A stretch of DNA of 41,715 nt from Streptomyces albidochromogenes (GTDB taxonomy: Bacteria > Actinomycetota > Actinomycetes > Streptomycetales > Streptomycetaceae). Position 1 is the stretch's first letter, and every line of letters starts with the position of its first letter. Location of the stretch: contig NZ_VBVX01000016.1 of NCBI RefSeq assembly GCF_005981925.1, positions 1-41,715 of the forward strand. The letters are read 5' to 3'. Made by a program: the position numbers and the translations under genes. The notes below the pieces were generated by a model. That model was given only the letters and a program-made list of their open reading frames with translations. It did not search any database and was not told where the DNA came from. Below are positions 16,600 to 25,682 of the stretch, in pieces.

Positions 16600-16750
16600 G
16601 GTGGAAACGTTTCTCTTAATTACTTAATCCTTACACAGCTTGGTCGGCAAGCAGTTCCGCTTTTGACCAACCTCGGGGTCTGCGCGGTAGTCATCTGACC
16701 GCATTCACACTTTACTTATGATCGTATGTTCTTTAGCGGCCTTGTCATGG
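16600..16750 (+). promoter_or_regulatory. AT-rich promoter region of the lasso peptide operon
   Basis: This is the most AT-rich block nearby. It contains TTGACC (16663-16668), runs such as TTCTCTTAATTACTTAAT, and TATGAT/TATGTT boxes near 16715-16730. It lies 150-300 bases upstream of the precursor start, so the transcript would have a long leader. No single -35/-10 pair with ideal spacing stands out. Confidence 0.35.
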
Positions 16751-16896
16751 CATCCGCTCATGCAGGTAGCTATTGCCTGCACCCGCTTTCCCGCTCAGCG
16801 CTCCCGATGAGTGCCTGGGCAGGGCGGCTGTGAACCGGCGTCCGGTTCGCTGTCGGCCGGGGAGGGTGGTTGTAACCCCGTACGTGAGGAGAAGTC

Positions 16897-17007
16897 GTGA
16901 AGAAGGCTTACGAGGCACCGACACTCGCCCGGCTCGGGACGTTCCGGAAGAAGACCGGGCTTCTGGGGCGTTCCGGCAACGACCGGCTGATCCTGAGCAA
17001 GAACTGA
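16897..17007 (+). CDS. citrulassin-type lasso peptide precursor
   Basis: GTG 16897, with GAGGAG 5 bases upstream, encodes a 36-residue precursor. The leader carries the actinobacterial lasso recognition pattern Y5-x2-P8-x-L10-x3-G14-x-F16 and Thr20 at position -2. The predicted core is LLGRSGNDRLILSKN: Leu1 would be joined to Asp8 in an 8-residue macrolactam ring, with a 7-residue tail threaded through it. It closely resembles citrulassin A (recalled as LLGLAGNDRLVLSKN), in which Arg9 is converted to citrulline. This core also has Arg9 and a second Arg at position 4. The cyclase starts 27 bases downstream. Confidence 0.93.
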   Translation: MKKAYEAPTLARLGTFRKKTGLLGRSGNDRLILSKN

Positions 17008-17033
17008 CCACCGACGGTTCTTGACTCGACGTC

Positions 17034-18893
17034 ATGACTGAACTGCACGAGAGTGCGGGGGCGGGCCCCGGCGACGCGCACTTCGCGGTCTTCACCGACT
17101 GCCAGGACGCGGCCGCCGTGGCCCGCTCCCTCTCCCTCCCCGGAACACAGACCCTGGAGCACGCCTCCGGCCGGCCCTGGCTGGTGGGGCAGTGGCACGA
17201 CCAGGAGATCGTCAGCGCGCGCGCCGGCCGTACGGCCCTCGCCGTCATCGGCTGCTGCCCGACGGACGCCGCGGAGCTCGAGCGCCATGCCGGGCGGCTG
17301 CGCGACCTCGCCGAACTCGACGCGCTGGCCCGCGCACTTCCCGGCAGCTTCCACCTGGTCGCCGCGCTCGACGGGCGGCTCAGGGTGCAGGGCACCGCCT
17401 CCGGACTCCGGCTGGTCTTCCATGCCCCCGTTGCCGGAGTCCACGTGGCCGCCTCGCGCGCCGACGTACTCGCCGCCATGCTCGGCGCCACCCCCGACGA
17501 GGAGCAACTGGCCGTCCGGCTGCTGTGGCCGACCCCTCATCCTCTCGCCCAGGAACCCATGTGGCGAGGCATCACCTCCGTCGCCCCGCACGACGCGCTG
17601 ATCGTGACGGCGGACGGGCGAACCGTGCGCCACTCGCGCTGGTGGACGCCGCCGGAGCCGGTACGCACGCTCGACGACGGCGCGCCCCTCGTCCGCGAAG
17701 CCCTGGCCACCGCGGTCGATGCCCGTACCCGCCAGGGGGGCGTGGTCAGCTGCGACTTGTCCGGCGGGCTCGATTCCACCTCCCTCTGCTTCCTCGCCGA
17801 CCGTTCCCCGGCCCGGGTGGTGGCCAGCACCTGGCCGGGCCGCGACCCGGCCGATACCGATCTGTACTGGGCCGAACAAGCGGCCCGGTCCCTGCCGGAC
17901 GTCGAGCACGTCGTCTGGGACGCCGATGCCTCGCCGCTGGTCTACACCGACCTCCTCGGCATCGACGACCTGCTGGACGAGCCGACCATCGGCGTCATGG
18001 ACCGCTCGCGGGTCCTGCACCACCTGCCCGGCCTGGCCGAGAGGGGCAGCCGCCTGCACATGACCGGCATCGGCGGCGACCACGTGGCCTGGTGCTCGGA
18101 GGCGTACTACCACCGCCTGGCGCGGACCCGCCCGCTGTTCGCCCTGCGCCAGCTCCGCGGTTTCCGGGCCCTGTGGCAATGGCCGCTCGGCGGCACGGCA
18201 CGCGCCCTGGCCGACTCCCGGCCGTACGGGAAGTGGCTGGCCGACTCCAGCAGGCACCTGAGAGACCCCCTGCCCGCCACCGTCAGCACCAGCCTCGGCT
18301 GGGGCATGCCCCCTCGTCTCTTCGACTGGGTGACCGCCGACGCCGAACAACTGGTCCGCATGTCACTGCGCGAGGCGGGCGCACACGCGGTCCCGCTGCA
18401 CCCGGACCGCGGCCTGCACGCCGACCTCGAACAGATCCGTTCGTGCACCCGCATCATCCGCCAGTGGGACCGGATGGCCGCCCGGGCCGGCCTGCCGATG
18501 GCATCGCCCTTCCTCGACGACCGCGTCATCGAGGCATGTCTCGCCGTTCGCCCGAGCGAGCGCGTCACGCCCTGGCAGTACAAACCCCTTCTGACGGCCG
18601 CCATGAGCGGGATCGTCCCCGACGCCTGCCTGCGGCGCACCAACAAGGCCGCTGCTTCCATGGACGCCGCCAACGGACTGCGCGAGCACCGCGCCGACCT
18701 GCTGGCGCTGTGGGAGGGCTCCCGGCTCGAACAGCTCGGCCTGGTCGACGCAGCCGCCCTGCGCCGCCTCGCCCAGCGACCGGCCACACCCGAACTGCGT
18801 GACGCCGTCCTCTACTCGACCATCGCCGCCGAGGTGTGGCTGCGCGGTCTGGACCGCACCGGCGGCCCCAAGGCACCAGCCGCCTCCCCTTGA
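17034..18893 (+). CDS. lasso peptide cyclase (asparagine synthetase homologue)
   Basis: This 619-residue enzyme is of the asparagine synthetase B type. The C-terminal ATP-pyrophosphatase domain has the PP-loop LSGGLDSTSLCFL (about residue 243) and HMTGIGGDHVAW further on. The N-terminal part resembles the glutaminase fold but lacks the catalytic Cys at residue 2. Lasso cyclases adenylate the Asp/Glu side chain of the core and close the macrolactam ring in the cytoplasm. ATG 17034 starts shortly after the precursor gene, so the two are very likely co-transcribed. Length and motifs look intact. Confidence 0.95.
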   Translation: MTELHESAGAGPGDAHFAVFTDCQDAAAVARSLSLPGTQTLEHASGRPWLVGQWHDQEIVSARAGRTALAVIGCCPTDAAELERHAGRLRDLAELDALARALPGSFHLVAALDGRLRVQGTASGLRLVFHAPVAGVHVAASRADVLAAMLGATPDEEQLAVRLLWPTPHPLAQEPMWRGITSVAPHDALIVTADGRTVRHSRWWTPPEPVRTLDDGAPLVREALATAVDARTRQGGVVSCDLSGGLDSTSLCFLADRSPARVVASTWPGRDPADTDLYWAEQAARSLPDVEHVVWDADASPLVYTDLLGIDDLLDEPTIGVMDRSRVLHHLPGLAERGSRLHMTGIGGDHVAWCSEAYYHRLARTRPLFALRQLRGFRALWQWPLGGTARALADSRPYGKWLADSSRHLRDPLPATVSTSLGWGMPPRLFDWVTADAEQLVRMSLREAGAHAVPLHPDRGLHADLEQIRSCTRIIRQWDRMAARAGLPMASPFLDDRVIEACLAVRPSERVTPWQYKPLLTAAMSGIVPDACLRRTNKAAASMDAANGLREHRADLLALWEGSRLEQLGLVDAAALRRLAQRPATPELRDAVLYSTIAAEVWLRGLDRTGGPKAPAASP

Positions 18894-18941
18894 CAGAGAG
18901 CTTCCCTCTGACAGCCAGCTCCCCAACAGGAAGGCACCCGC

Positions 18942-19196
18942 ATGGTCTTGAAGTTCGCCACCAATGTGTCCACGGCACAGACCGACTACGGCACCGTCCT
19001 CCTGGACGAACGCGCCGGGGAGTACTGGGAGTTGAACCCCACCGCCACCCTGGTGGTCAACATCCTGATGGCGGGCGGTGACGAAGCCGACGCGGCCGCC
19101 GCGCTCGCCGGCGAGTTCGACATCGACCTCGCCCAGGCGACGGATGATGTCGAAGCCCTGGTGAGGCAACTGCGAACGTCGGGGCTGGCCGGATGA
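18942..19196 (+). CDS. lasso peptide RiPP recognition element (PqqD-like)
   Basis: This 84-residue PqqD-type winged-helix protein (VLLDERAGEYWELNPTATLV, then DIDLAQATDDVEALVRQL) binds the leader through the Y-P-L-G-F motif and delivers it to the peptidase and cyclase. In actinobacterial clusters it is a separate gene, as here. GGAAGG lies upstream of ATG 18942. The stop overlaps the peptidase start by four bases (ATGA), so the two subunits are likely made together. Confidence 0.93.
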   Translation: MVLKFATNVSTAQTDYGTVLLDERAGEYWELNPTATLVVNILMAGGDEADAAAALAGEFDIDLAQATDDVEALVRQLRTSGLAG

Positions 19197-19630
19197 CGAC
19201 GCCGAGTGCCCTGGAGCGCCCGAGCGGCGTCCCCTTCGCACGGCGCACGGCCGCGCGTGTCGTCCTGCTCCCCGCCGTCGTACTCTCGCTCCTGCCACCC
19301 CGCCGGATCCGCGCCGTACTCGATGTCGCATGCCGCGGGGCCCGCCCGGCCACCACCGCACAGGCCAAGGACGCACGGGACGCGATGTGCGCCGTGAGCC
19401 TGCGCTGCGCCGGCCCGAAGGGCTGTCTGCCCCGCTCCCTGGGGGCTGCGCTGCTGTGCCGACTCGGTGGCACCTGGCCGACCTGGTGCACGGGGGTACG
19501 CGTCGTACCGCCTTTCACCGCGCACGCCTGGATCGAGGCCGACGGTCACCCGGTCGACGAAGGGGTGCCCGACGACTACTTCACCCGTCTGATCGCCGTC
19601 GGCCCCACGAGCCGGCCGACGGGCCGATGA
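19193..19630 (+). CDS. lasso peptide leader peptidase (B2, transglutaminase-like)
   Basis: This 145-residue protein has the Cys-His-Asp layout of lasso B2 peptidases: Cys in GPKGCLPRSLG (about 79), His in FTAHAWIEADG (about 111) and Asp in HPVDEGVPDD. A hydrophobic N-terminal segment (ARVVLLPAVVLSLLP) is typical. It cuts the leader after the residue following Thr(-2), which here frees Leu1 of the core. It overlaps the RRE gene at its start and the transporter gene at its end (ATGA on both sides). Confidence 0.93.
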   Translation: MTTPSALERPSGVPFARRTAARVVLLPAVVLSLLPPRRIRAVLDVACRGARPATTAQAKDARDAMCAVSLRCAGPKGCLPRSLGAALLCRLGGTWPTWCTGVRVVPPFTAHAWIEADGHPVDEGVPDDYFTRLIAVGPTSRPTGR

Positions 19631-21558
19631 CCGACAGCCCCGTCGTGGACTGCGAGAAGGCACCGACGGTCGGCGACCGCTCCACGCGGACCGCGGTCGC
19701 CACCATGTACCGGCTCACCACCGGGCACCGGGCTTCCGTCGTGGTAGCCACCGTGCTGACTCTGGCCGGTTCCGCGCTCGGTCTCGCGCAGCCGCTCGTC
19801 GCCAAACACGTCGTGGACGCGAGCGGACACGGCAAGGTGCTGTGGCCACTGCTGCTGCTCCTGGCGATTCTGTTCGTCACCGAAGCGGCGACCGGGGCGG
19901 TGGGGCGTTTCGTTCTGGAGCGGATGGGTGAGGGCGTCGTACGCGGACTGCGCCACAGCATGGTGGCGCGGCTGCTCCGCCTGGAGATGAGGGAGTACGA
20001 CCGCCACCGCAGCGGCGATCTGATCTCCCGGGTCACGGCAGACTCCACCCTGCTCAGAGAAGTCGTGTCCCAAGCGCTTGTCGATCTGGTGACCGGGGCC
20101 CTCGTCGCCGCCGGCGCGATCGTTCTCATGGTGTGGATCGATCCGCTGCTGCTGCTTCTGGTCGCCCTGACCGTGACCGCTGCCGCCGTAGTCGTCGCCT
20201 CGCTGCTCAAGGGCATTCGCGCCGCCTCCGAGCGCATGCAGACGTCCGTGGGCGCGATCGCCGCAGACCTCGAACGCGCCCTCGGAGCGCTGCCGATGGT
20301 CCGCGTTCACCGGGCCGAGGACCGCGAAGCGGCCCGTATCGGAGAACGCGTCGAAGCTGCCTACACCGCGGGCGTACGCACCGCGAAACTTGCCTCCGTG
20401 ATGAGCCCGGCGGTCGAACTGGCCGTTCAGGGATCCTTCCTGATCGTCCTGGTCATCGGCGGGCTGCGGGTGAACGGCCAGGCCAACTCCCTCGGCGACC
20501 TGGTGGCCTTCCTGCTGTACGCCTCCTACCTCGTTCTGCCGCTGTCGTCGGTCTTCCGCGCGGTCGGCCTCATCCAGCGCGGCATGGGCGCCTACCAGCG
20601 CATCGACCATGCGCTGTCCCTGCCGATGGAGCCCTCGCCAACCCGGCCACCGACTGGCCGGGCAGGTACCCGTACACGTACAAGCGAACCCGACCGGTAC
20701 GGCCGGCAGCACCAGGAGGCCGCCCTCGCGCTGCGAGACCTGAGCTTCGGGTACACCCCGGACCGGCCGGTGCTGCACAGCGTCTCCTTCACTGTCCCTC
20801 ACCGACGCCAGACGGCCCTTGTCGGCCGGTCGGGTGCCGGAAAGAGCACGATCTTCGCCCTGATCGCCAGGTTCTACGAACCCGACTCCGGAAGTCTGTT
20901 GTTCGACGGCCGGCCCTCCACCGAACTGAGCCGCGCCGCCAGCCGAGAGCGCATCGCCGTCGTCGATCAGAGCACGCATGTCGTCCACGGCTCGCTTCAC
21001 GACAACATCACCTACGCCGCGCCCGACGCCACCGACGCGGAAGTGCGGCGCGTCGTCGAACTCGCGCAACTGGAGGAAGTCGTGCGGCGGCTGCCCGGCG
21101 GTTTGTCAGGCATGCTCGGCGAGCGCGGCGGCACGCTCTCGGCCGGCGAGCGCCAGCGCGTGGCGCTGGCCCGCGCCCTGCTGGCCCGCCCCGCACTCCT
21201 CCTGCTCGACGAGCCCACATCCCACCTCGACACCATCAACGAGACCGCGCTCACCACCGTGATGAGGGATGCCGCGCAGGAATGCGCCCTGCTGGTCATC
21301 GCCCACCGGCTCTCCACGGTCCAGCACGCCGACCAGATCGTCGTGCTCGAGAGCGGCCGCACCGCCGCTTGCGGGCGCCACGAGGATTTGCTCACCACCA
21401 GCCCCATCTACCGCCGACTGGCCGCCGGACAAATGCTCCGCCCGGCCGACCCCGCACCCCTCACCCGTGACGACCTTTCGCCGTCCTCACAGCCCGCTGT
21501 GACCCGAGCGGGCACGACTCCGACCTCAGTGGCTCACCCGCAGAGGCGCCCGGAATGA
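19627..21558 (+). CDS. ABC transporter, fused membrane and ATPase domains (lasso peptide export)
   Basis: This 643-residue half-transporter has six predicted helices (about residues 30-340, including VVVATVLTLAGSALGLAQPL and LLLLLAILFVTEAATGAVG). They are followed by an ATPase with Walker A GRSGAGKST (about 402), signature LSAGERQRVALARAL (about 504), Walker B LLLLDEPTSHLD and a switch His in VIAHRLSTVQH. It probably exports the mature lasso peptide and gives self-protection. ATG 19627 overlaps the peptidase stop; the longer frame to 19330 is an artefact. A Pro/Thr/Arg-rich linker (about 335-365) separates the domains. Confidence 0.93.
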   Translation: MTDSPVVDCEKAPTVGDRSTRTAVATMYRLTTGHRASVVVATVLTLAGSALGLAQPLVAKHVVDASGHGKVLWPLLLLLAILFVTEAATGAVGRFVLERMGEGVVRGLRHSMVARLLRLEMREYDRHRSGDLISRVTADSTLLREVVSQALVDLVTGALVAAGAIVLMVWIDPLLLLLVALTVTAAAVVVASLLKGIRAASERMQTSVGAIAADLERALGALPMVRVHRAEDREAARIGERVEAAYTAGVRTAKLASVMSPAVELAVQGSFLIVLVIGGLRVNGQANSLGDLVAFLLYASYLVLPLSSVFRAVGLIQRGMGAYQRIDHALSLPMEPSPTRPPTGRAGTRTRTSEPDRYGRQHQEAALALRDLSFGYTPDRPVLHSVSFTVPHRRQTALVGRSGAGKSTIFALIARFYEPDSGSLLFDGRPSTELSRAASRERIAVVDQSTHVVHGSLHDNITYAAPDATDAEVRRVVELAQLEEVVRRLPGGLSGMLGERGGTLSAGERQRVALARALLARPALLLLDEPTSHLDTINETALTTVMRDAAQECALLVIAHRLSTVQHADQIVVLESGRTAACGRHEDLLTTSPIYRRLAAGQMLRPADPAPLTRDDLSPSSQPAVTRAGTTPTSVAHPQRRPE

Positions 21559-21913
21559 ACGTACGACTCACCCGGCACAGCCATGCGCCAGGTGGGCGTT
21601 TCCATGGGCTGGGGGCTGCCGCCGGTACTCAGCGGCGGCAGGCGGCGACGATGGTCAGCAGGACGAGCGCGATGGCCGCCAGCTGGAGGCACCCGTGCCA
21701 TCTGCCCCCCTCTTGCGCGTCTCGACGCGGCCACCGGGGGAGTGCCGGGATGCTTCCCGGCGTAGTGCTCGATCTGCCGGCGCAGTCCCTCGGATGCGCG
21801 GATTGGCGGTGGGGCGGCGCGAGGCTGCTTCCCCCGCCGGCACGCAGCAGCTGATCGCCCCGGATCACCAGGCAGCGGATGCGTGATACGGCTACTGACG
21901 CGAAGCTGAAGGT
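21559..21913. other. gene-free stretch after the lasso operon
   Basis: This stretch holds the terminator at 21616-21641 and no intact gene. One minus frame ends in a hydrophobic helix (CLQLAAIALVLLTIVAACRR, about 21629-21690) that could be a decayed small membrane protein, but no start fits it. Confidence 0.35.
21616..21641 (+). terminator. hairpin terminator of the lasso operon
   Basis: CTGCCGCCG (21616-21624) pairs with CGGCGGCAG (21633-21641) around an 8-base loop, 58 bases after the ABC transporter stop. There is no U-tract. Confidence 0.6.
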
Positions 21914-22093
21914 ATGACTGATCCACTCGTTCCTCCCGAGGAGACACCTCCGGCCGAAGGCTCCACTGCCGAGGCCCACGAAGAGCGGGCCGACGGCGGT
22001 ATGTGGGAGCACCCGGGCTGGTGGGTGTGGCTGATCATCATCGGTGCCGTGATCGTCGCCGCCTACTTCGTCGCCCGCATGATCTCTCTGTGA
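21914..22093 (+). CDS. small DUF6480-like membrane protein (59 aa)
   Basis: ATG 21914 opens a 59-residue frame with an acidic, Pro-rich N-terminus (PEETPPAEGSTAEAHEE) and one C-terminal helix (WWVWLIIIGAVIVAAYFVA). The ETPPAEGS segment followed by a terminal helix matches my recollection of DUF6480 proteins, which are small streptomycete membrane proteins of unknown role. GAAGG lies very close to the ATG, so the ribosome binding site is not ideal. It converges on the permease gene. Confidence 0.62.
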   Translation: MTDPLVPPEETPPAEGSTAEAHEERADGGMWEHPGWWVWLIIIGAVIVAAYFVARMISL

Positions 22094-22142
22094 CCCTGGG
22101 CAGCACCAAACCTGCTCCACCGGCCCCGCCTGGAGCCACCGG

Positions 22143-22173
22143 ACACCCCGTCGGGGCCATCATCCCGGGGTGT
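22143..22173. terminator. candidate bidirectional hairpin between convergent genes
   Basis: ACACCCCG (22143-22150) pairs with CGGGGTGT (22166-22173). A smaller CCCCG/CGGGG hairpin can form inside it. It lies between the convergent DUF6480-like and permease genes. The rest of 22094-22414 shows nothing else. Confidence 0.45.
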
Positions 22174-22414
22174 GGGCCGTCACCCGCTCACGACCGATGC
22201 AACAGCCGTCATAGGTTTCCATGCGACTTTGCGGGCGCATGAAGCCGGGCACGCAGGCCAGCGATGTCACGGAACTCGGCCGCTCAGGTCGCGAAGGCAT
22301 CCGGTGCGGCAGCGACGCGGCACACAAGGTGCGGTACGGCTGCTGCGCGGCTCAGCCCGGCAGCCGTAGCGTCGCACCCTCCCGTAGGCCCGTGATCTGT
22401 TCCCCGGCGCGTCT

Positions 22415-24319
22415 TCAGCCGCCGACGTGGATTCCGGGGCGGCGTGCGGGGTCGGGTTCGTGGCTGCGGATGATTTCGCGGGTGACGGGAGCGGTGTCGC
22501 CGCGTCCGATCAGGAAGTAGCGGAACATGTGCGTCAGTGGGCTTCCTTCGGCCCAGGCGAAGTAGCAGTGAGGCCGCACACCGATGTGGTCGCGCAGGGC
22601 GAGGAGGATCGTGGCGATCGCGTTCGGCGCGGCGGGGGCTTCCGCCCGCAGGATGCGGTAGCCGTCGACCTCGACGCCGCGCACGGTGAGGGTCTCGCTG
22701 AAATCGGAGGGGTCGACGACATCGATCTCCAGGAAGAGGACGTCAGCGGGGCCGGGTACCGGGTTGGTGCCGCGTTGTTCGCGCTCCTTGTCCCTGTACT
22801 CCGCCACGTCGCCCGCCTGACGCCGGTTGGCGATGATGTTGATCGAGTTGTCGTGGGCGAGTGTGTCGGTGATGAACCGGCGGGCCGCGCTGTCGAAGAC
22901 GAGGCGGTCGGCGCGCAGCTCGGTGGTGCGCGACACCCGGGAGATCAGTGACACGGCGATGATGCCGGCGATGAACATGCCCGAGAGGGCGATGCCGTCG
23001 GGCTTGTCGATGATGTTCGCCACCAGGGCGTAGAGCAGTACCGCGGTGAGCGCGGCGAAGCCGGCGGTGGTGACGCGTTGGCGGCGGCGCAGCGCGGAGA
23101 CGGTGACGGCGAAGGCGCCGGAGACCATCATGGCCAGGATGCCGGTGGCGTAGGCGCCGGCCTGCTTGTCGACGTCGGCGTCGAACGCGATGGTGATGAT
23201 GATGCACAGGGCCGTGTAGACCAGGACGACCGGGCGTACCGCTCGTCCCCATTCGGGGGCCATGCCGTAATCGGGCAGGTAGCGGGGCACGATGTTGACC
23301 AGCCCGGCCATGGCGGACGCGCCCGCGAACCACAGGATCAGGATGGTGCTGATGTCGTAGACGGTGCCGAAGGCTTCGCCGACGTGCTCGTGCGCCAGCC
23401 GGGCCAGGGCACGGCCGTTGGCCGCGCCGCCGGCCTCGAACTCGTTCTCGGGGATGAGAACGGTGGCGACGAAACTTGCGGACAGCAAATACACGCTCAT
23501 GATCAGCGCGGCGGTGGTCAGCAGCCTTCGGGTGTTGCGGATACGCGAACGCAGCCGCTGTTCCGGAGTTTCGCCGTCGGCGGTCACGAGCGGCATCATG
23601 CTCACGCCGGTCTCGAATCCGGACAGGCCGAGCACCAACAGGGGAAACGCCAGCAGCGCAGGGCCCATCAGGTCGCCGAACCCGCCCCCGCCTTCGACGA
23701 GAGCGTCGGTCCAGGCCGACCAGGCGCCCGGCGTCGTGAACACATGCACCAGCCCGACGGCGATGACCACCGCGTTCAGGGCAAGGAAGACAGCGACGAG
23801 CGGGATGGCGACGCTAACCGCTTCGCTGAACCCGAGGAGGAACACCCCTCCGAGCACCACCAGCAGCGCCACGGTGAGGGCGACCTCGTGGCCGTGCAGG
23901 GCCGCGGGGAAGAAAGGGTTCTCCACTACGTGCACGGAGGCGTCCGCCGTGGACAGGGTGATCGTGATGATCCACGAGGTGGCAACGAAGCCGAGGAGTA
24001 CGAGCACGAACAGCTTGCCCCACCAGAACGGCAGCAGGTCCTCCAGCATTGCCACGGACCCGGCCCCGTGCGGGCTTTCCTTGGTCACCCGTCGGTACAT
24101 CGGCAGCATTCCCAGCAAAGTGAGCGCCACGATCAGGAGCGTCGCCAGCGGCGAGACCGCCCCGGCCGCGAGGGCGGCGATCGCCGGTACGTAGGCCAGG
24201 CTGGAGAAGTAGTCCACCCCGGTCAGGCACATCACCTTCCACCAGGCATGCGGCTCGGCATGGCCCTGACCGGCCGCGGGGCCGATCGGCTGCACCTGGT
24301 GGCAGCAACCACCGGGCAA
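22415..24319 (-). CDS. APC-superfamily amino acid permease (probable N-terminal frameshift)
   Basis: This large permease has about 12 hydrophobic helices starting at [20 protein letters not shown] (about residue 29) and a roughly 150-residue cytoplasmic C-terminal domain ([19 protein letters not shown] onward). It belongs to the APC superfamily; the substrate is unknown. In frame the only start near the N-terminus is TTG 24319 with poor spacing. A different frame starts at ATG 24404 behind an excellent site (GGAGAAAGG) and encodes [15 protein letters not shown], the kind of text expected just before [15 protein letters not shown]. The true gene therefore probably begins at 24404, with a frame change between about 24317 and 24260. 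Confidence 0.85.
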   Translation of the reverse strand: MPGGCCHQVQPIGPAAGQGHAEPHAWWKVMCLTGVDYFSSLAYVPAIAALAAGAVSPLATLLIVALTLLGMLPMYRRVTKESPHGAGSVAMLEDLLPFWWGKLFVLVLLGFVATSWIITITLSTADASVHVVENPFFPAALHGHEVALTVALLVVLGGVFLLGFSEAVSVAIPLVAVFLALNAVVIAVGLVHVFTTPGAWSAWTDALVEGGGGFGDLMGPALLAFPLLVLGLSGFETGVSMMPLVTADGETPEQRLRSRIRNTRRLLTTAALIMSVYLLSASFVATVLIPENEFEAGGAANGRALARLAHEHVGEAFGTVYDISTILILWFAGASAMAGLVNIVPRYLPDYGMAPEWGRAVRPVVLVYTALCIIITIAFDADVDKQAGAYATGILAMMVSGAFAVTVSALRRRQRVTTAGFAALTAVLLYALVANIIDKPDGIALSGMFIAGIIAVSLISRVSRTTELRADRLVFDSAARRFITDTLAHDNSINIIANRRQAGDVAEYRDKEREQRGTNPVPGPADVLFLEIDVVDPSDFSETLTVRGVEVDGYRILRAEAPAAPNAIATILLALRDHIGVRPHCYFAWAEGSPLTHMFRYFLIGRGDTAPVTREIIRSHEPDPARRPGIHVGG

Positions 24320-24404
24320 GCCCTCCGCTGGGCTGCTTCCGCACGGCGGGACTGTCCACGACTTCCGGCACGGCCGGTTCGTTCGCGTCGCCCATATCCC
24401 CCAT

Positions 24405-25259
24405 CAACCTTTCTCCGCCCGGCAGGCATGGCCCGGCAGGCACTTCACCAACCGCAAACGATCACCGAGTGTGCGGCCTTCAGCTAGTACCCCTTTGACG
24501 AGGGGGTACGTGTCGACCGCCCCAGTGCCCTCTGCTTCAGGAGCTCAATCCCGGAGCGGCAATCTGCGCCCGCCAGTTGGCTTCGAAGTCGTCCAACAGC
24601 TGCGGGTGTACCGGGCGGGAACTGACGCTGAGGCATCGTTCGATGCGGTGTGCCACATCCTTGCCCGTGCTGGGTTTGACGCCCTCAGGCCCTCAACCTG
24701 TGGCGAGCATGCCCGTTCTGCCGAATGGTTCTAGTAGGCCAGTTTCGGATCCCCGGGGTCTCGCGGGCCGTCGTTCGCGTGACGGTGCGCCGGGTATGGA
24801 CTGGACTCCGCTGCTCGAGGAAGTCTCAGACGCGGTGGAGATGCTGGCCGCGCAGGTTCGCGGCCGGCGCTGGTGGGCCACCGCTGCGCCGGGTCCTGGC
24901 CGGGGGAGGAGTCGCTGGTGATCACGGGAGGCGCATGTGTACGGGCGCAAGCCGCCGTCCCAACCGCACTGGCTGCCCCGCCCCGTGCGATTTACCAGCC
25001 GCATCGGCGAACGATGGACGCACCTCGGCAGGCCACTGCGGTGCGGAGGTGGCGCATCGCGGCATGGCCCCGCGGACCAGGACTGTCCAGCCACAACTGG
25101 CCCGCCTGGAGGATGGGGTGCGATAGAACGCTTCTGCCAGCATCGCGGAGCAAGCCCTGCTTCTCCGGGGGGTGACGTCTGGCATGGCCGTTTGAGGGCA
25201 TGAGTCCTACTCAAAGCGGCTTCCTGGCCGGTCGTTGAGCAAGAGGAGGGGGATCGTCG
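24405..25259. other. gene-poor stretch upstream of the permease
   Basis: An inverted repeat GTACCCC (24487-24493) / GGGGTAC (24503-24509) lies about 85 bases upstream of ATG 24404 and could be a permease operator. Two short plus frames look partly protein-like: one ends at 24734 (VVQQLRVYRAGTDAEASFDA), the other is 24796-24921 (MDWTPLLEEVSDAVEMLAAQ). Neither has a good ribosome binding site or a known family. Confidence 0.35.
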
Positions 25260-25484
25260 ATGAGTGTACTGGGCGTTGTAATCCTGTGTCTGTTCATGGC
25301 GATCGGCGTGGTGCAGGTCGTCAAGCCGCAGTTGCTGTGGAGGATAAACCGACCCTTTTAGGCGCCCTTCGTGAAGGACTACGACGCCGCTGAGCCCTCC
25401 CGTGCCGGTTACATGATGGCGCGTGCCGTAGGCGTGGTGTTCGTGGTGGCAGCGGCAACGATGCTGCTGTCGTCCCTTCGCTAG
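25260..25484 (+). pseudogene. DUF6199-like small membrane protein with in-frame amber codon
   Basis: ATG 25260 follows GAGGAGGGGG. The first 33 codons give one helix and VVQVVKPQLLWRINRPF, then TAG at 25359-25361. Beyond it the same frame stays open for 40 codons (APFVKDYDAAEPSRAGYMMA, RAVGVVFVVAAATMLLSSLR) to TAG at 25482. Both halves fit a two-helix protein of about 74 residues resembling DUF6199 proteins, with a Gln codon CAG probably mutated to TAG. It is either a recent pseudogene or a truncated 33-residue product. Confidence 0.7.
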
Positions 25485-25560
25485 CAACAGTCAGAATGCG
25501 GGGGCTCTTGAGGACACTCCGAGAGCCGAGAACCGGGCACTGAACATGGGGTGAAGAGGC

Positions 25561-25674
25561 ATGGAACTGGCTGCGATGTGGCCTGACGGGGCGATAGGGA
25601 AAGTGCTCGCGGTGGCAGTGTTCGTGGTCCTGCTGTGCATGTTCTCTTGGGGCCTGTACCGAAAGAGGCGCTAA
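25561..25674 (+). CDS. tiny single-pass membrane protein with MWPDG motif (37 aa)
   Basis: ATG 25561 starts a 37-residue peptide: MELAAMWPDGAIGKV, a helix (LAVAVFVVLLCMFSWG) and a basic end (LYRKRR). It is a paralogue of the peptide at 15625 (MSELAAIWFPEG) and is related to the one at 12290. GGGGTG lies about 8 bases upstream. A decayed transposase follows immediately. The function is unknown. Confidence 0.62.
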   Translation: MELAAMWPDGAIGKVLAVAVFVVLLCMFSWGLYRKRR

Positions 25675-25682
25675 GGCTGTCC

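Noticed and set aside
17192..18802. Plus-strand frame of 536 codons within the lasso cyclase
   Set aside because: It is a shifted-frame shadow of the cyclase, with Arg/Pro-rich text.
23078..24487. Plus-strand frame of 469 codons
   Set aside because: It is antisense to the permease, whose helices are evident on the other strand.
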